Of a stretch of DNA of 64,000 nt, positions 53,213 to 61,629 are shown piece by piece (the stretch's first letter is position 1; each line of letters opens with the position of its first letter). The notes beneath the pieces are model-generated. The model worked only from the letters and a program-made list of their open reading frames with translations. It searched no databases and was not told the origin of the DNA. Location: the NCBI GenBank assembly GCA_022749895.1, contig JAKIWS010000007.1, positions 1 to 64,000 on the forward strand, written 5' to 3'. A program made the translations under genes and the position numbers. This DNA is from Thermoplasmata archaeon (GTDB lineage Archaea > Thermoplasmatota > Thermoplasmata > Lutacidiplasmatales > UBA184).

Positions 53213-53728
53213 GTGGACCCGACGACCTTCATCCAAGTTCTCGGCGCCGCCCGCACCGTCTCGGTGATCCTGGGGGTCCCGTTCATCGTACTCCCGATGA
53301 AACAGAACGCCCGGTTGGTGGCGACGTCAAACCGGCAGGTCGAGGTGATGAACCAGGAGACGCGGTCGCAGGTGTTCCTCAACATCGCCGAGCGTCTCTC
53401 TACCCGGGACTACATCCTGCAACGCAAGACGGTCCGCGACCTCGTCGCGAAGCGCGAGGCGGGGAACTGGCCGGGTTTCCTCGACTCGACGGACGCGTTC
53501 GAGATCCGCGCATTCGCGGCTACGTACGAAGCCAGCGCGACGATGGCGAAGCTCCGACTCATCGACGAGGGGACGCTCCCGGAGGCGCTCGGCTTCTGGG
53601 CCGTCTCCGATTGGAAGGCGATCCTTCCCGCCGTGAAGCAGCTCGAGGCATCGTGGGGGGTCCCGGCGTACCCCAACTTCCGTTGGCTGGGGGAGAGCGC
53701 GGAGAAGCAGCTGAGCGTCGGCGGGTAA
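53213..53728 (+). CDS. DUF4760-like protein with N-terminal hydrophobic helix
   Basis: QETRSQVFLNIAERLSTRDYILQRKTVRDLVAK...GFLDSTDAFEIRAFAATYEASATMAKLRLIDEGTL. Confidence 0.7.
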   Translation: MDPTTFIQVLGAARTVSVILGVPFIVLPMKQNARLVATSNRQVEVMNQETRSQVFLNIAERLSTRDYILQRKTVRDLVAKREAGNWPGFLDSTDAFEIRAFAATYEASATMAKLRLIDEGTLPEALGFWAVSDWKAILPAVKQLEASWGVPAYPNFRWLGESAEKQLSVGG

Positions 53729-53834
53729 GGATCGTTCACGACCGAGTTCCGGCCGGCGGGGGAATCTCGGTCTCCCCCGAACTCGCGACCGCCCGGCGGC
53801 AGACGGAGGGTGCGACCGATGGCCGTGGCGCCAG

Positions 53835-54749
53835 CTAGGTGCTGGGGTGGGGCAGGATGATGACCTTGCCTCGGGCGTGGCCCTCTTCGACGTAGCGAAT
53901 CGCGGCCGGAACCTCGGCCAACGGGTAGCGGCGATCGATCACCGGACGGATCTTGCCGGCCTCCAAGAACTCCTTGAGCACGCCGAGATCCTTCTTGTTG
54001 GGCTTCGCCACGAAGAACCGAATCCTCTTCCCGTGGGTCTTGGACGCCATCTTGCCCCGAAGGGCGACCGCCATCAGGCCGAGCATTCCGCCGAAGCCGA
54101 TCGTCACACAGATCCCGTCCGGGTTCAAGGCGCGTTTGAACGCGGAGACCGAGTGCGTCGGATGCATGTCGAGGATCCGGTCGAACCGCGGCCCCCCCGC
54201 GGCGAAGTCCTCGCGAGTGTAATCTAGGACGTGGTCGGCGCCGATCGACCGAAGGAGCTCGAGATTGCCGGTGCTCGACACGGCAGTAACCTCGGCGCCC
54301 AACGCCTTGGCGATCTGGACCGCGAACGTGCCCACACCGCCGCCCGCTCCGTTGACCAGGACCGAGTCGCCGGCCCGGACCTGGCCGATGTCCCGCAGGC
54401 CTTGTAGGGCGGTGACACCCGCGATCGGAACGGCGGCGGCGGCCTCGAAGGAGACGTTCGCCGGCTTGAGCACGATCTCCCGCTCGGCCGCCGAGACGTA
54501 CTCGCCGAAGGCCCCGTACGCAATCCCGAACACCTCGTCGCCGGGATGAAATTCGGTCGCGCCTCGGCCCTGCGCTTCGACCACTCCGGCGAAGTCGACG
54601 CCGAGTCGTGGCCGCTTCGGCTTGGTGAGACCCTCGACGAACCGGACGGCGAACGGAGCCCCGCGGACCTTTCGCCAATCGAGGGCGTTGACGGAGGCGG
54701 CACGGACCTGCACCAACACCTCGTTGTCCTCGGCCGCGGACGTCTCCAT
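53835..54749 (-). CDS. NAD(P)-dependent alcohol dehydrogenase / quinone oxidoreductase (MDR family); conserved N-terminus extends to about 54806
   Basis: VQVRAASVNALDWRKVRG...LGVDFAGVVEA...AVPIAGVTALQGLRDIGQVRAGDSVLVNGAGGGVGTFAVQIAKALG. Confidence 0.93.
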   Translation of the reverse strand: METSAAEDNEVLVQVRAASVNALDWRKVRGAPFAVRFVEGLTKPKRPRLGVDFAGVVEAQGRGATEFHPGDEVFGIAYGAFGEYVSAAEREIVLKPANVSFEAAAAVPIAGVTALQGLRDIGQVRAGDSVLVNGAGGGVGTFAVQIAKALGAEVTAVSSTGNLELLRSIGADHVLDYTREDFAAGGPRFDRILDMHPTHSVSAFKRALNPDGICVTIGFGGMLGLMAVALRGKMASKTHGKRIRFFVAKPNKKDLGVLKEFLEAGKIRPVIDRRYPLAEVPAAIRYVEEGHARGKVIILPHPST

Positions 54750-54978
54750 CTCCTGGAGCCGAAGGCCCTCCGGGGCCCCGTAGCGCGTCGTGAGAATCGC
54801 TTTCGTGGGCCGTCGTCAGCGCCGACCTAAGTTAGGGATATCGCCCGAGGATAATGACGGCAGGACGCCGCCCCCGAGGGCGGTCGGGCGCGAGTACGCA
54901 CGGGAGAGCTTCCACCGCCTTCGGTACGATTCCCCCCTCCCCTCAGGCGCCGGGACCCGACGGCCGCCGGAGGGCCGA

Positions 54979-55443
54979 TCAGGACCGCGGCCCGAGGCCA
55001 GCCGGGTGTTTCCGGACGAAGCGGCGCAAGTAGGGCACGTCCTCCGCATGGGAGCTCGCGTAGGTCCGCAATCGGTCCCGTTTGATCTCCGACGGAGTAA
55101 GCTCGGAGGATCGCATGTAGAAAAGTACGTCCGTGGCCGTTTTCGTCCCTCGGGGGGAGTAGATGTGGACCGTCTTCGACCCCGCGTACGGTCCCTCGAG
55201 CTCTTCGAGGATTCTCACCGCCGGGCGTATGGTGGTGAGTCGTGCGACCATCTTCCTCCACCGGCCCCCGTTTCGCACCTCACAGCTCAGGAGGATGGTG
55301 ACGTCCGAAAGTTGCTTGCTCTCGAAGTTCCGCAGCGTGGTGGCGTGCGCCTTGGGATGAAACTCCTCGTCCTTCTCCATGAAGTCCCATACGACTTCGA
55401 GGGGCGCGTCGAGGACCGTGCCTCGATCCTCGAAGTAGGTCAT
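54979..55443 (-). CDS. SRPBCC (polyketide cyclase-like) protein
   Basis: MTYFEDRGTVLDAPLEVVWDFMEKDEEFHPKAHATTLRNFESK...; start set at internal Met. Confidence 0.65.
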   Translation of the reverse strand: MTYFEDRGTVLDAPLEVVWDFMEKDEEFHPKAHATTLRNFESKQLSDVTILLSCEVRNGGRWRKMVARLTTIRPAVRILEELEGPYAGSKTVHIYSPRGTKTATDVLFYMRSSELTPSEIKRDRLRTYASSHAEDVPYLRRFVRKHPAGLGPRS

Positions 55444-55732
55444 GCTCGGCGAGGGAGGTTCGCCCGGATTCTTCCCACGGTGGCGAGCTTTCACCATCAC
55501 GAGAAGCAAGACATCAACATTATCTAACTACGCGGCTGAATCAACCAACCGTGCCGTTCGATCGAGCCAATCTTGAAGACGTTCGCCACCCCGTCGAGAG
55601 GGCTGTGGGGAAGGAGGGCGTGGGCACCGTGTTCGGTTTAGGACGGCCGTCCCGAGGACGGCGCTTGAGAATCCGCGTCGATAGCCCCGACCGGGGCTCA
55701 GGCTCGGACCGCCCTCCGGGCGGCTCGGGAGT

Positions 55733-55870
55733 ATGCGCATGACGGTCACCCCGCGCAAGCGACCGTCGCCCGCCGGCAAGAAGCGCCACCGACTGCAGCG
55801 GCAACGGAGAATCGCCCGACGCCGACGTCAGGTTCCTCCCGGGGGGAACCGGCGCCGTCGCTCAGGATAG
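55733..55870 (+). CDS. 45-aa extremely basic small protein
   Basis: MRMTVTPRKRPSPAGKKRHRLQRQRRIARRRRQVPPGGNRRRRSG-TAG; below the track length cutoff. Confidence 0.45.
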   Translation: MRMTVTPRKRPSPAGKKRHRLQRQRRIARRRRQVPPGGNRRRRSG

Positions 55871-56059
55871 ATTCGTCCATTCCAGAATCCCGTCGCGTGG
55901 GCCGGCTCGCGGACCCCGACGCGAGCCGGGGCCGGGCCCCGAGCGTTTCCGAACGAGTTGAGAAACAAGCGGACACGGGGGTGATGGAACCCGTTCGGGT
56001 TTGGACCCTCCTCTCCGCCGGCGAGCGGGGCGCGCACGGCGAAGGCTCGTTCCCATAGT

Positions 56060-56082
56060 TATCTATAAATGGCTATAGTATA
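56060..56082 (+). promoter_or_regulatory. promoter/operator of the RelBE-type locus
   Basis: TATA-like tctataaat about 28 nt upstream of ATG 56095, overlapping inverted repeat CTATA-N6-TATAG (56063-56078). Confidence 0.55.
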
Positions 56083-56094
56083 CTGGTCGTGACC

Positions 56095-56316
56095 ATGGCC
56101 ACTACCACGATCCAGCTCACTTCGGCCTTGAAGGGGGAGCTATCAGCGATGAAGATTCACCCTCGAGAAACCTACCAGGAGGTGCTCGAGCGAGTTCTTG
56201 AGGATCTGCGAGAACTGGACTCGAAGACTCGGAAAGAGCTCGCCAAGGCGGAGGCCGAGATTCGGCATGGTCGGTTCGTGAAGCACCATGAGCTCGGGGC
56301 CAAGCTGGGCGCCTGA
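56095..56316 (+). CDS. antitoxin of RelBE-type toxin-antitoxin pair
   Basis: MATTTIQLTSALKGELSAMKIHPRETYQEVLERVLEDLRELDSKTRKELAKAEAEI; 1-nt overlap (TGATG) with the toxin. Confidence 0.85.
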   Translation: MATTTIQLTSALKGELSAMKIHPRETYQEVLERVLEDLRELDSKTRKELAKAEAEIRHGRFVKHHELGAKLGA

Positions 56317-56564
56317 TGCCCTTTGAGATCATTTGGTCCGATTCCGCGGCGCGCCAACTGCAAAAGCTTGACCGACACGTTGCGCGACGTATCTTCGCCA
56401 AGGTGGGTGAACTCTCGCACGAACCGTTTCGAAATGTCCGTCGGCTCTCCGGTGAGCCGTACTACCGGCTTCGAGTCGGCGACTACCGGGTCATCCTCAG
56501 AATTCTGGAGTCGGAACTTCAGGTGCTGGTCCTGAAGGTGGGGCTTCGCGAATCGGTTTATTGA
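56316..56564 (+). CDS. RelE/ParE-family toxin
   Basis: MPFEIIWSDSAARQLQKLDRHVARRIFAKVGELSHEPFRNVRRLSGEPYYRLRVGDYRVILRI. Confidence 0.93.
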   Translation: MPFEIIWSDSAARQLQKLDRHVARRIFAKVGELSHEPFRNVRRLSGEPYYRLRVGDYRVILRILESELQVLVLKVGLRESVY

Positions 56565-56630
56565 ATGGGGGGCCCCGCAAAGGGCCGGCAGTCCGATCGG
56601 TCGCACGCCCGATGGCTCAGAAGGGGTTTA

Positions 56631-56702
56631 TGGACACGGGGGGATTTGAACCCCCGGCCTCTGCTTTGCGAAAGCAGCGATCTTCCGCTGATCTACGTGC
56701 CC
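56631..56702 (-). tRNA. tRNA-Ala (CGC)
   Basis: GGGCACG/CGTGTCC acceptor; anticodon arm CTGCT-TTCGCAA-AGCAG; T-arm GGGGG-TTCAAAT-CCCCC. Confidence 0.93.
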
Positions 56703-56748
56703 TGGTCGGCGGGGAGGTAGGTTGGGGAAAAAGGCTTGCGCCGGCCAA

Positions 56749-57366
56749 TCACCCACCGGCGACCGCGGCGGTGTGCGACCCCTCGCCGCCGCGACCTTCC
56801 GTGGCCGGAGGGGACCGAATCGGGCTCGACGGGGGTGTCCCGACCCCAGGCGACGACGGCGGCTTGCTCGCGGGCCGGCTCGAGGCTCTCGTCCGCGGTG
56901 GCAACAGCAGCCGGAGGTCGGGGTCGTACCGGAATAGTTCGGCGTACCGCCCCCAGTTGATGATGTTCTGCACGAGCTCGTCCGCGGGAGCCGTCGTGAA
57001 CTCGATGAGGCGATACATCTCGTCCTCCGTTAACCGGTGCTCGCGCGAGCTCTCGAGCGCCCGGAGGAGCGCCTTGAACAGCGTCGTCTTCCGCAGCTGC
57101 TCGCGCAGGATCGTCTTCCGCTCCCGGATCGAGCGGGCGAGGAGCTTGCGGCCGATGTCGGTCAGCGCGGCCCGCCCGTCCGCGACCTTGAGGAGCTGGA
57201 GCGCTTCCGCGAAGTCGACCGCGGGCAGGATCTCGTCGATCTCAAGGTCCAGGTCGGTCGCGAGGCGCGCGAGGTCCTCGACCCCCTTGTGCTCGTTCAG
57301 GAGCACGAGGAGGCCCATGACCTCGGTCGGAGTGGACTTGGGGTAGGTAGTGGGCACGAGATTCAC
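56749..57366 (-). CDS. AAA-associated C-terminal domain protein (stand-alone), ABC-transporter linked
   Basis: LLVLLNEHKGVEDLARLATDLDLEIDEILPAVDFAEALQLLKVADGRAALTDIGRKLLARSIRERKTILREQL. Confidence 0.85.
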   Translation of the reverse strand: MNLVPTTYPKSTPTEVMGLLVLLNEHKGVEDLARLATDLDLEIDEILPAVDFAEALQLLKVADGRAALTDIGRKLLARSIRERKTILREQLRKTTLFKALLRALESSREHRLTEDEMYRLIEFTTAPADELVQNIINWGRYAELFRYDPDLRLLLPPRTRASSRPASKPPSSPGVGTPPSSPIRSPPATEGRGGEGSHTAAVAGG

Positions 57367-57451
57367 TCTCCGTCCGGAGAGGCTGCCCTCATAGCGGGGA
57401 GATGGGGTATAAGGATTTGCGAAACGGTGGGAAAAGCCGGCGGGAGGCGCG

Positions 57452-58261
57452 TCATGTCGAGGAGCCGGTCAGGGCCTTTGCCTCGGACGGTCGGTCACTC
57501 GCCGAGCTGCCTTCGGTGATGAGCGAGTAGACGTAGTCGGTCAGGTCGTAGAACGCCTGGGACTTCCGGTCGCGCGGCCGGGGGAGGTTCACGATCACGC
57601 CCGCGAGGACGCGGCTCGGGCGGCGGGAGAGGACGATGATCCTATCCGCCATCTGCACGGCCTCTTCGATGTTGTGGGTGACGAGGACGACGGCGTCGGG
57701 GGGGAGCTGCGGGTCCTGCCAGAGCTGACGGACCTCTTCCCGCAAGCTCTCCGCGGTCAACGGGTCGAGGGAGCTGAACGGTTCGTCCATGAGGAGCGCG
57801 GTCGGCTCGACCGCGAGGGCCCGCGCGAGCCCGACCCGCTGACGCATGCCGCCGGAGAGCTCGCGCGGGTACGCTTCTTCGAACCCGACCAGACCGGTCG
57901 CGGTGATGTACCGGTCGACCCGCGCCTCGATCTTCGACGCGTCGAGGCCCCGCGCCTCGAGGCCGATCCCGACATTGTCATGGACGGTGAGCCAAGGGTA
58001 CAGCGCAAAGCTCTGGAACACCATCGCCATCTGTGGAATGACCCGATCGACCGGTTTCCCGCGAAAGCGGATCGTCCCGGCCGTCGGGCGGTCCAGGCCC
58101 ATCATCAGGCGGAGCAGCGTCGACTTGCCGCAACCGGACGGGCCGACGATCGCAAGGAAATCGTTGTCGGCGACGCTGAAGGAGATCCCGTTCATGATCG
58201 AGATCGTCCCGTGCCGGGAAGCGTAGCTCTTGTCGACGTCGACGACTTCGATGATCGCCAT
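57452..58261 (-). CDS. NitT/TauT-type ABC transporter ATP-binding protein
   Basis: IVGPSGCGKSTLLRLMMGLDRPTAG; LSGGMRQRVGLARALAVEPTALLMDEPFSSLDPLT; VTHNIEEAVQMADRI. Confidence 0.95.
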   Translation of the reverse strand: MAIIEVVDVDKSYASRHGTISIMNGISFSVADNDFLAIVGPSGCGKSTLLRLMMGLDRPTAGTIRFRGKPVDRVIPQMAMVFQSFALYPWLTVHDNVGIGLEARGLDASKIEARVDRYITATGLVGFEEAYPRELSGGMRQRVGLARALAVEPTALLMDEPFSSLDPLTAESLREEVRQLWQDPQLPPDAVVLVTHNIEEAVQMADRIIVLSRRPSRVLAGVIVNLPRPRDRKSQAFYDLTDYVYSLITEGSSASDRPSEAKALTGSST

Positions 58262-58291
58262 GCACTCCTCCCCCGCCGACCGCCCCGCCCG

Positions 58292-60118
58292 CTAGTCGTA
58301 CCGGTATTTCTCGACCGCCTTGCGGTAGAGCGGTTTCCAGAGGAGTTCATTGAGCGCCACGACCACGATGATGAAGGTGAAGAGCGACGCCACGACCAGC
58401 GCCTGGCCCCCTGGGGAGGTCGTGCCGATGTTGAGGAGCTCCCCGACGCCGAGCGTCCGGCAGCCGCTCGCGATCTTGCCGCAGGCGAACGGTAGATATT
58501 CCGCGATGATCAACGTGTTCCACCCTCCTCCGAACGCCGTGATCGATCCCGTGAGCAGCGCTGGTAGGACCGCCGGAAGGAGCACCTTCCGGTAGTAGAG
58601 CCAGCGCGAGAGCCCGAAGGCTTGGGCCGCCTCGTCGAGGTCGGGGGGAATGCTTCGGAGGCCCGAGAGGATGTTGAAGAACAGGTACCAGATCATCCCG
58701 GTCAACAGGACCAGGATCGCGACCCCTTCGAACCCGATGTACGCCAGGATGGTGATCACGAACAGCGGGAACAGCACCGTCGCCGGGACCGACGCGACGA
58801 CTTCGACGACGGGCAGGCCGACCTTGTAGAGCCCGGGTCGCCGCACGAGATAGACGGCGAGCGGCAGCGCGATCGCGAGAGAGAGCAGGTACGCCAGCAC
58901 GACCCGTCCGAACGACAGCACCGCGGCGAGGGGGAGTAGCCGGATCTTGGCGAGGGTGTCCGGCGGGATCGGCGCCGCGAGCACGACGTAGATGGCGGCC
59001 CCGGCGGCGATGAGCATCAGCCACACCAGGACGAGCGCCCCCCCGAGGACGGAGTAGTTGAACGCGGTCTTGGCGAGCGGACGCTCCTTGGCGCGGATCG
59101 GGCGCATCGTGTACGACGCGAGGCCGACGAACGGCACCGAGACCCGGGTCACCCCGGTCCGGAATCCGCGGGCGACGAACCCGGCCGCCCGTCGCAGCGG
59201 CCTCGGCGTCGTTCGCGTTTGGAGGGCCTCGCCCGCCCCGCTGGGCGCGCTGTCGTAGCGGTACTTCTCGGCGCGCCGTCCGAGCGGCCTCCAGACGAAC
59301 AGGTCGAGCGCCGCGATCAACATGATCAGGAGGAGGAGGCCCGCGTAGAGCGCGCCCGTCGCGTGGGCTTGGGCCGCGTAGAGGAGAAAGCTCCCGATCC
59401 CCGGGAGGGCGTGCGAGCCTTGCGACGTGGCGATGAACTCGGCGGCGACGAGGAAGTACCATCCGGCGGTCCAGGAAAGGACGGAATTGTAGACGAGACG
59501 GTTGATGGTCGCCGGAAACAGGACGCGGCGGACCCGGAGCAGACCACGCACCTGGAACGTGTCCGCCGCCTCCTTGAGCTCGGCCGGGAGCGACTTCAGC
59601 GATTCGTACACGCCGAAGGCCATGTTCCAGGACATCGACGTGAAGATCAGAAAGATCGAGGCGAGGTTCGGTCCCAGGACGGAGCCCGCGCCGGGAAAGC
59701 CGACGAAGAAGGTGATCGCAATGGGGAAGAATCCGAGGATCGGAACCGACTGGAGGATATCGAGAACCGGGACCAGAACCCGCTCCCCGGTCTTCCGGGT
59801 CGCGGCGAAGTAGCCGTAGCCGAAGGCGAACAGGAGCGAGAGTCCGTACGCGGCCAGCATGCGCACGAACGAGTAGAGGAGGTCGACGGCCGCCGTCGGG
59901 AGCGCGGATTCGGTCGCGCCGAGGGCCGTCGTTCCGGCGAGCGTCAGCAGCACCGGTGTTCCGAGCACCGCGGCCCACGCCCCGAGGCCGCGCGGGCGCA
60001 GTGCGAACGAGGGCCGGGCTTCGGCGGCCGGGGGGGTCGCTACCGTCGGGGGAGTTCCATCGTGGCGCCGAGCGGTCGCCGTCGTCCCGGTCGATTCGGC
60101 CCGGCGCTGCCGCCACAT
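58292..60118 (-). CDS. ABC transporter permease, tandem fusion of two permease domains
   Basis: 608 aa with two BPD_transp-like halves (SLKSLPAELKEAADTFQVRGLLRVRRVLFPATI and GLRSIPPDLDEAAQAFGLSRWLYYRKVLLPAVL). Confidence 0.93.
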   Translation of the reverse strand: MWRQRRAESTGTTATARRHDGTPPTVATPPAAEARPSFALRPRGLGAWAAVLGTPVLLTLAGTTALGATESALPTAAVDLLYSFVRMLAAYGLSLLFAFGYGYFAATRKTGERVLVPVLDILQSVPILGFFPIAITFFVGFPGAGSVLGPNLASIFLIFTSMSWNMAFGVYESLKSLPAELKEAADTFQVRGLLRVRRVLFPATINRLVYNSVLSWTAGWYFLVAAEFIATSQGSHALPGIGSFLLYAAQAHATGALYAGLLLLIMLIAALDLFVWRPLGRRAEKYRYDSAPSGAGEALQTRTTPRPLRRAAGFVARGFRTGVTRVSVPFVGLASYTMRPIRAKERPLAKTAFNYSVLGGALVLVWLMLIAAGAAIYVVLAAPIPPDTLAKIRLLPLAAVLSFGRVVLAYLLSLAIALPLAVYLVRRPGLYKVGLPVVEVVASVPATVLFPLFVITILAYIGFEGVAILVLLTGMIWYLFFNILSGLRSIPPDLDEAAQAFGLSRWLYYRKVLLPAVLPALLTGSITAFGGGWNTLIIAEYLPFACGKIASGCRTLGVGELLNIGTTSPGGQALVVASLFTFIIVVVALNELLWKPLYRKAVEKYRYD

Positions 60119-60317
60119 TCCGCATCCCCCGGCATGGGTCGCAATCGGTAGGACCGCTTCGCGGTATATCGTCCTTGACCTCGATTCCGTTCCCGCGTCG
60201 CGTCCCTCGCCCGGCCCCCGTCGCCGCGGTTGCCCCGCGTCGAACCGTGCTCGGCGCGCGGTCGGGGCCGGCGTGCCGCGGCAGGTTTATGTGTCCTGCA
60301 AAGCTCCCATCGACTGT

Positions 60318-60424
60318 AGCCCCGTAGTGTAGTGGCCAATCATGCGAGACTCTGGATCTCGCGACGCAGGTTCGAACGCTCCGAGGCCGCGCGACCTCGG
60401 TGGCCGGAACTCCTGCCGGGGCTA
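60318..60424 (+). tRNA. tRNA-Gln (CTG) with 34-nt T-loop intron (about 60377..60410)
   Basis: AGCCCCG/CGGGGCT acceptor; anticodon arm CGAGA-CTCTGGA-TCTCG; T-stem GCAGG/CCTGC; removing the intron restores TTCGAAT; TATA-like gtttatgtg about 28 nt upstream. Confidence 0.9.
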
Positions 60425-60457
60425 CTCGGGCTCAACCACAGCGCGACGGATCAAAGT

Positions 60458-60602
60458 GCGGGGGTGCTCCAGCTCGGCCAAGCCGCCCGGTCTCCCGGGC
60501 GGGGCCTCCGAGGCAGGGCTTAGAACCCTGTTGCTTAGGGCATGCGCCGGTTCAAAGGGAGCGCGGCCCGCCGCCGCGTTCCGGAGACTCCGGCCCCCCG
60601 CA
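60458..60602 (+). tRNA. tRNA-Leu (TAG) with D-loop intron (about 60482..60508) and T-loop intron (about 60557..60588)
   Basis: GCGGGGG/CCCCCGC acceptor + A; anticodon arm CAGGG-CTTAGAA-CCCTG; V-arm TGC..GCA; T-stem GCCGG/CCGGC; intron removal restores TTCAAAT and a class II tRNA of about 86 nt. Confidence 0.88.
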
Positions 60603-60619
60603 TCCGCCGCCCCCCCGCT

Positions 60620-61549
60620 ATGAACCGACCGGTGCGGTTGCCCGACGGGGCGTCGTGGGAGATTCTTCCTCCCTCGGCCATCCTCCGTCTGGAACCCGAG
60701 GGCGCCGACCAACTGCTCGACCGGCTCGAAGCTGGCGTTCCGATCGCTCCGGCACTTGCCGAGATACCCAAGGTTTCGGACGGCACCGCCTACGTCTTCG
60801 GCGACACCCACGGCGACTGGCGCTCGACCGAGGCCGCGGTCGCGCGGTTTTTGCCGGCGCCGCTCACCGACTTCTTGGTCGGACTCGGCGACTACGTCGA
60901 CCGCGCCCCGGACGATTGCGCTCAGGGCTCGGTGGCGAACGCGCTCTTTCTCCTCCAGCTCGCGGCCCAATTCCCCGGTCGCGTCCTCTTAGTGAAGGGC
61001 AACCACGAAATGCATCGGATCCTGCCGGTACTTCCGCACGACCTCGACGAAGAGGTCGACACCCTCTGGGGCCCGGACATCCGGCGCTACGCCCGGATCG
61101 CGGCTCTCCTCGAGCGGGGTCCGCTCGCCGCGGTCACCGACTCGGGGGCCTACCTCGCTCACGCCGGCTTTCCGCGGAACGGGAAGGGGGCCGACGTGCG
61201 GGCCGGCTTCGAGCGGTTGACCGAGGAACAGGTCGTGGACGTCGTGTGGGGCGAGAGTGGCGCCTCGCGTTCCCACCGGGGGGTGTCCGTCCCGTTCACC
61301 GAGCGCGAGCTCAAGGAGTTCCTCACACACGTCGGCGCGAGCGTCTTCGTGCGGGGCCACGACCCGGATCTGGCCGGACGCTCGGTCTTCGATGACCGCT
61401 GCCTGACCCTCCACACGAGCCGGATTCACGAACGGTTCGGAGGGGTCCTGCTGGCCCGGGTCCCGCTCGATACCCGGGTCCGGCATGTCGCGGACCTCAC
61501 GATCGAGCACCTCGAGACCGAGGGAAGGGAGTACCCGGCCCCCGACTGA
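60620..61549 (+). CDS. PPP-family (PP1/PP2A-like) metallophosphatase
   Basis: VFGDTHGDW, GLGDYVDRAPD, VKGNHEMH motifs; starts 17 nt after tRNA-Leu. Confidence 0.92.
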   Translation: MNRPVRLPDGASWEILPPSAILRLEPEGADQLLDRLEAGVPIAPALAEIPKVSDGTAYVFGDTHGDWRSTEAAVARFLPAPLTDFLVGLGDYVDRAPDDCAQGSVANALFLLQLAAQFPGRVLLVKGNHEMHRILPVLPHDLDEEVDTLWGPDIRRYARIAALLERGPLAAVTDSGAYLAHAGFPRNGKGADVRAGFERLTEEQVVDVVWGESGASRSHRGVSVPFTERELKEFLTHVGASVFVRGHDPDLAGRSVFDDRCLTLHTSRIHERFGGVLLARVPLDTRVRHVADLTIEHLETEGREYPAPD

Positions 61550-61629
61550 ACGGCGGGCTCCGGCGCCGGGCGGGCGGCACCCGTTTCCGAGTGGTCCGTC
61601 GAGCCGAGGGGCGGGAGTCCGACGCCCGC

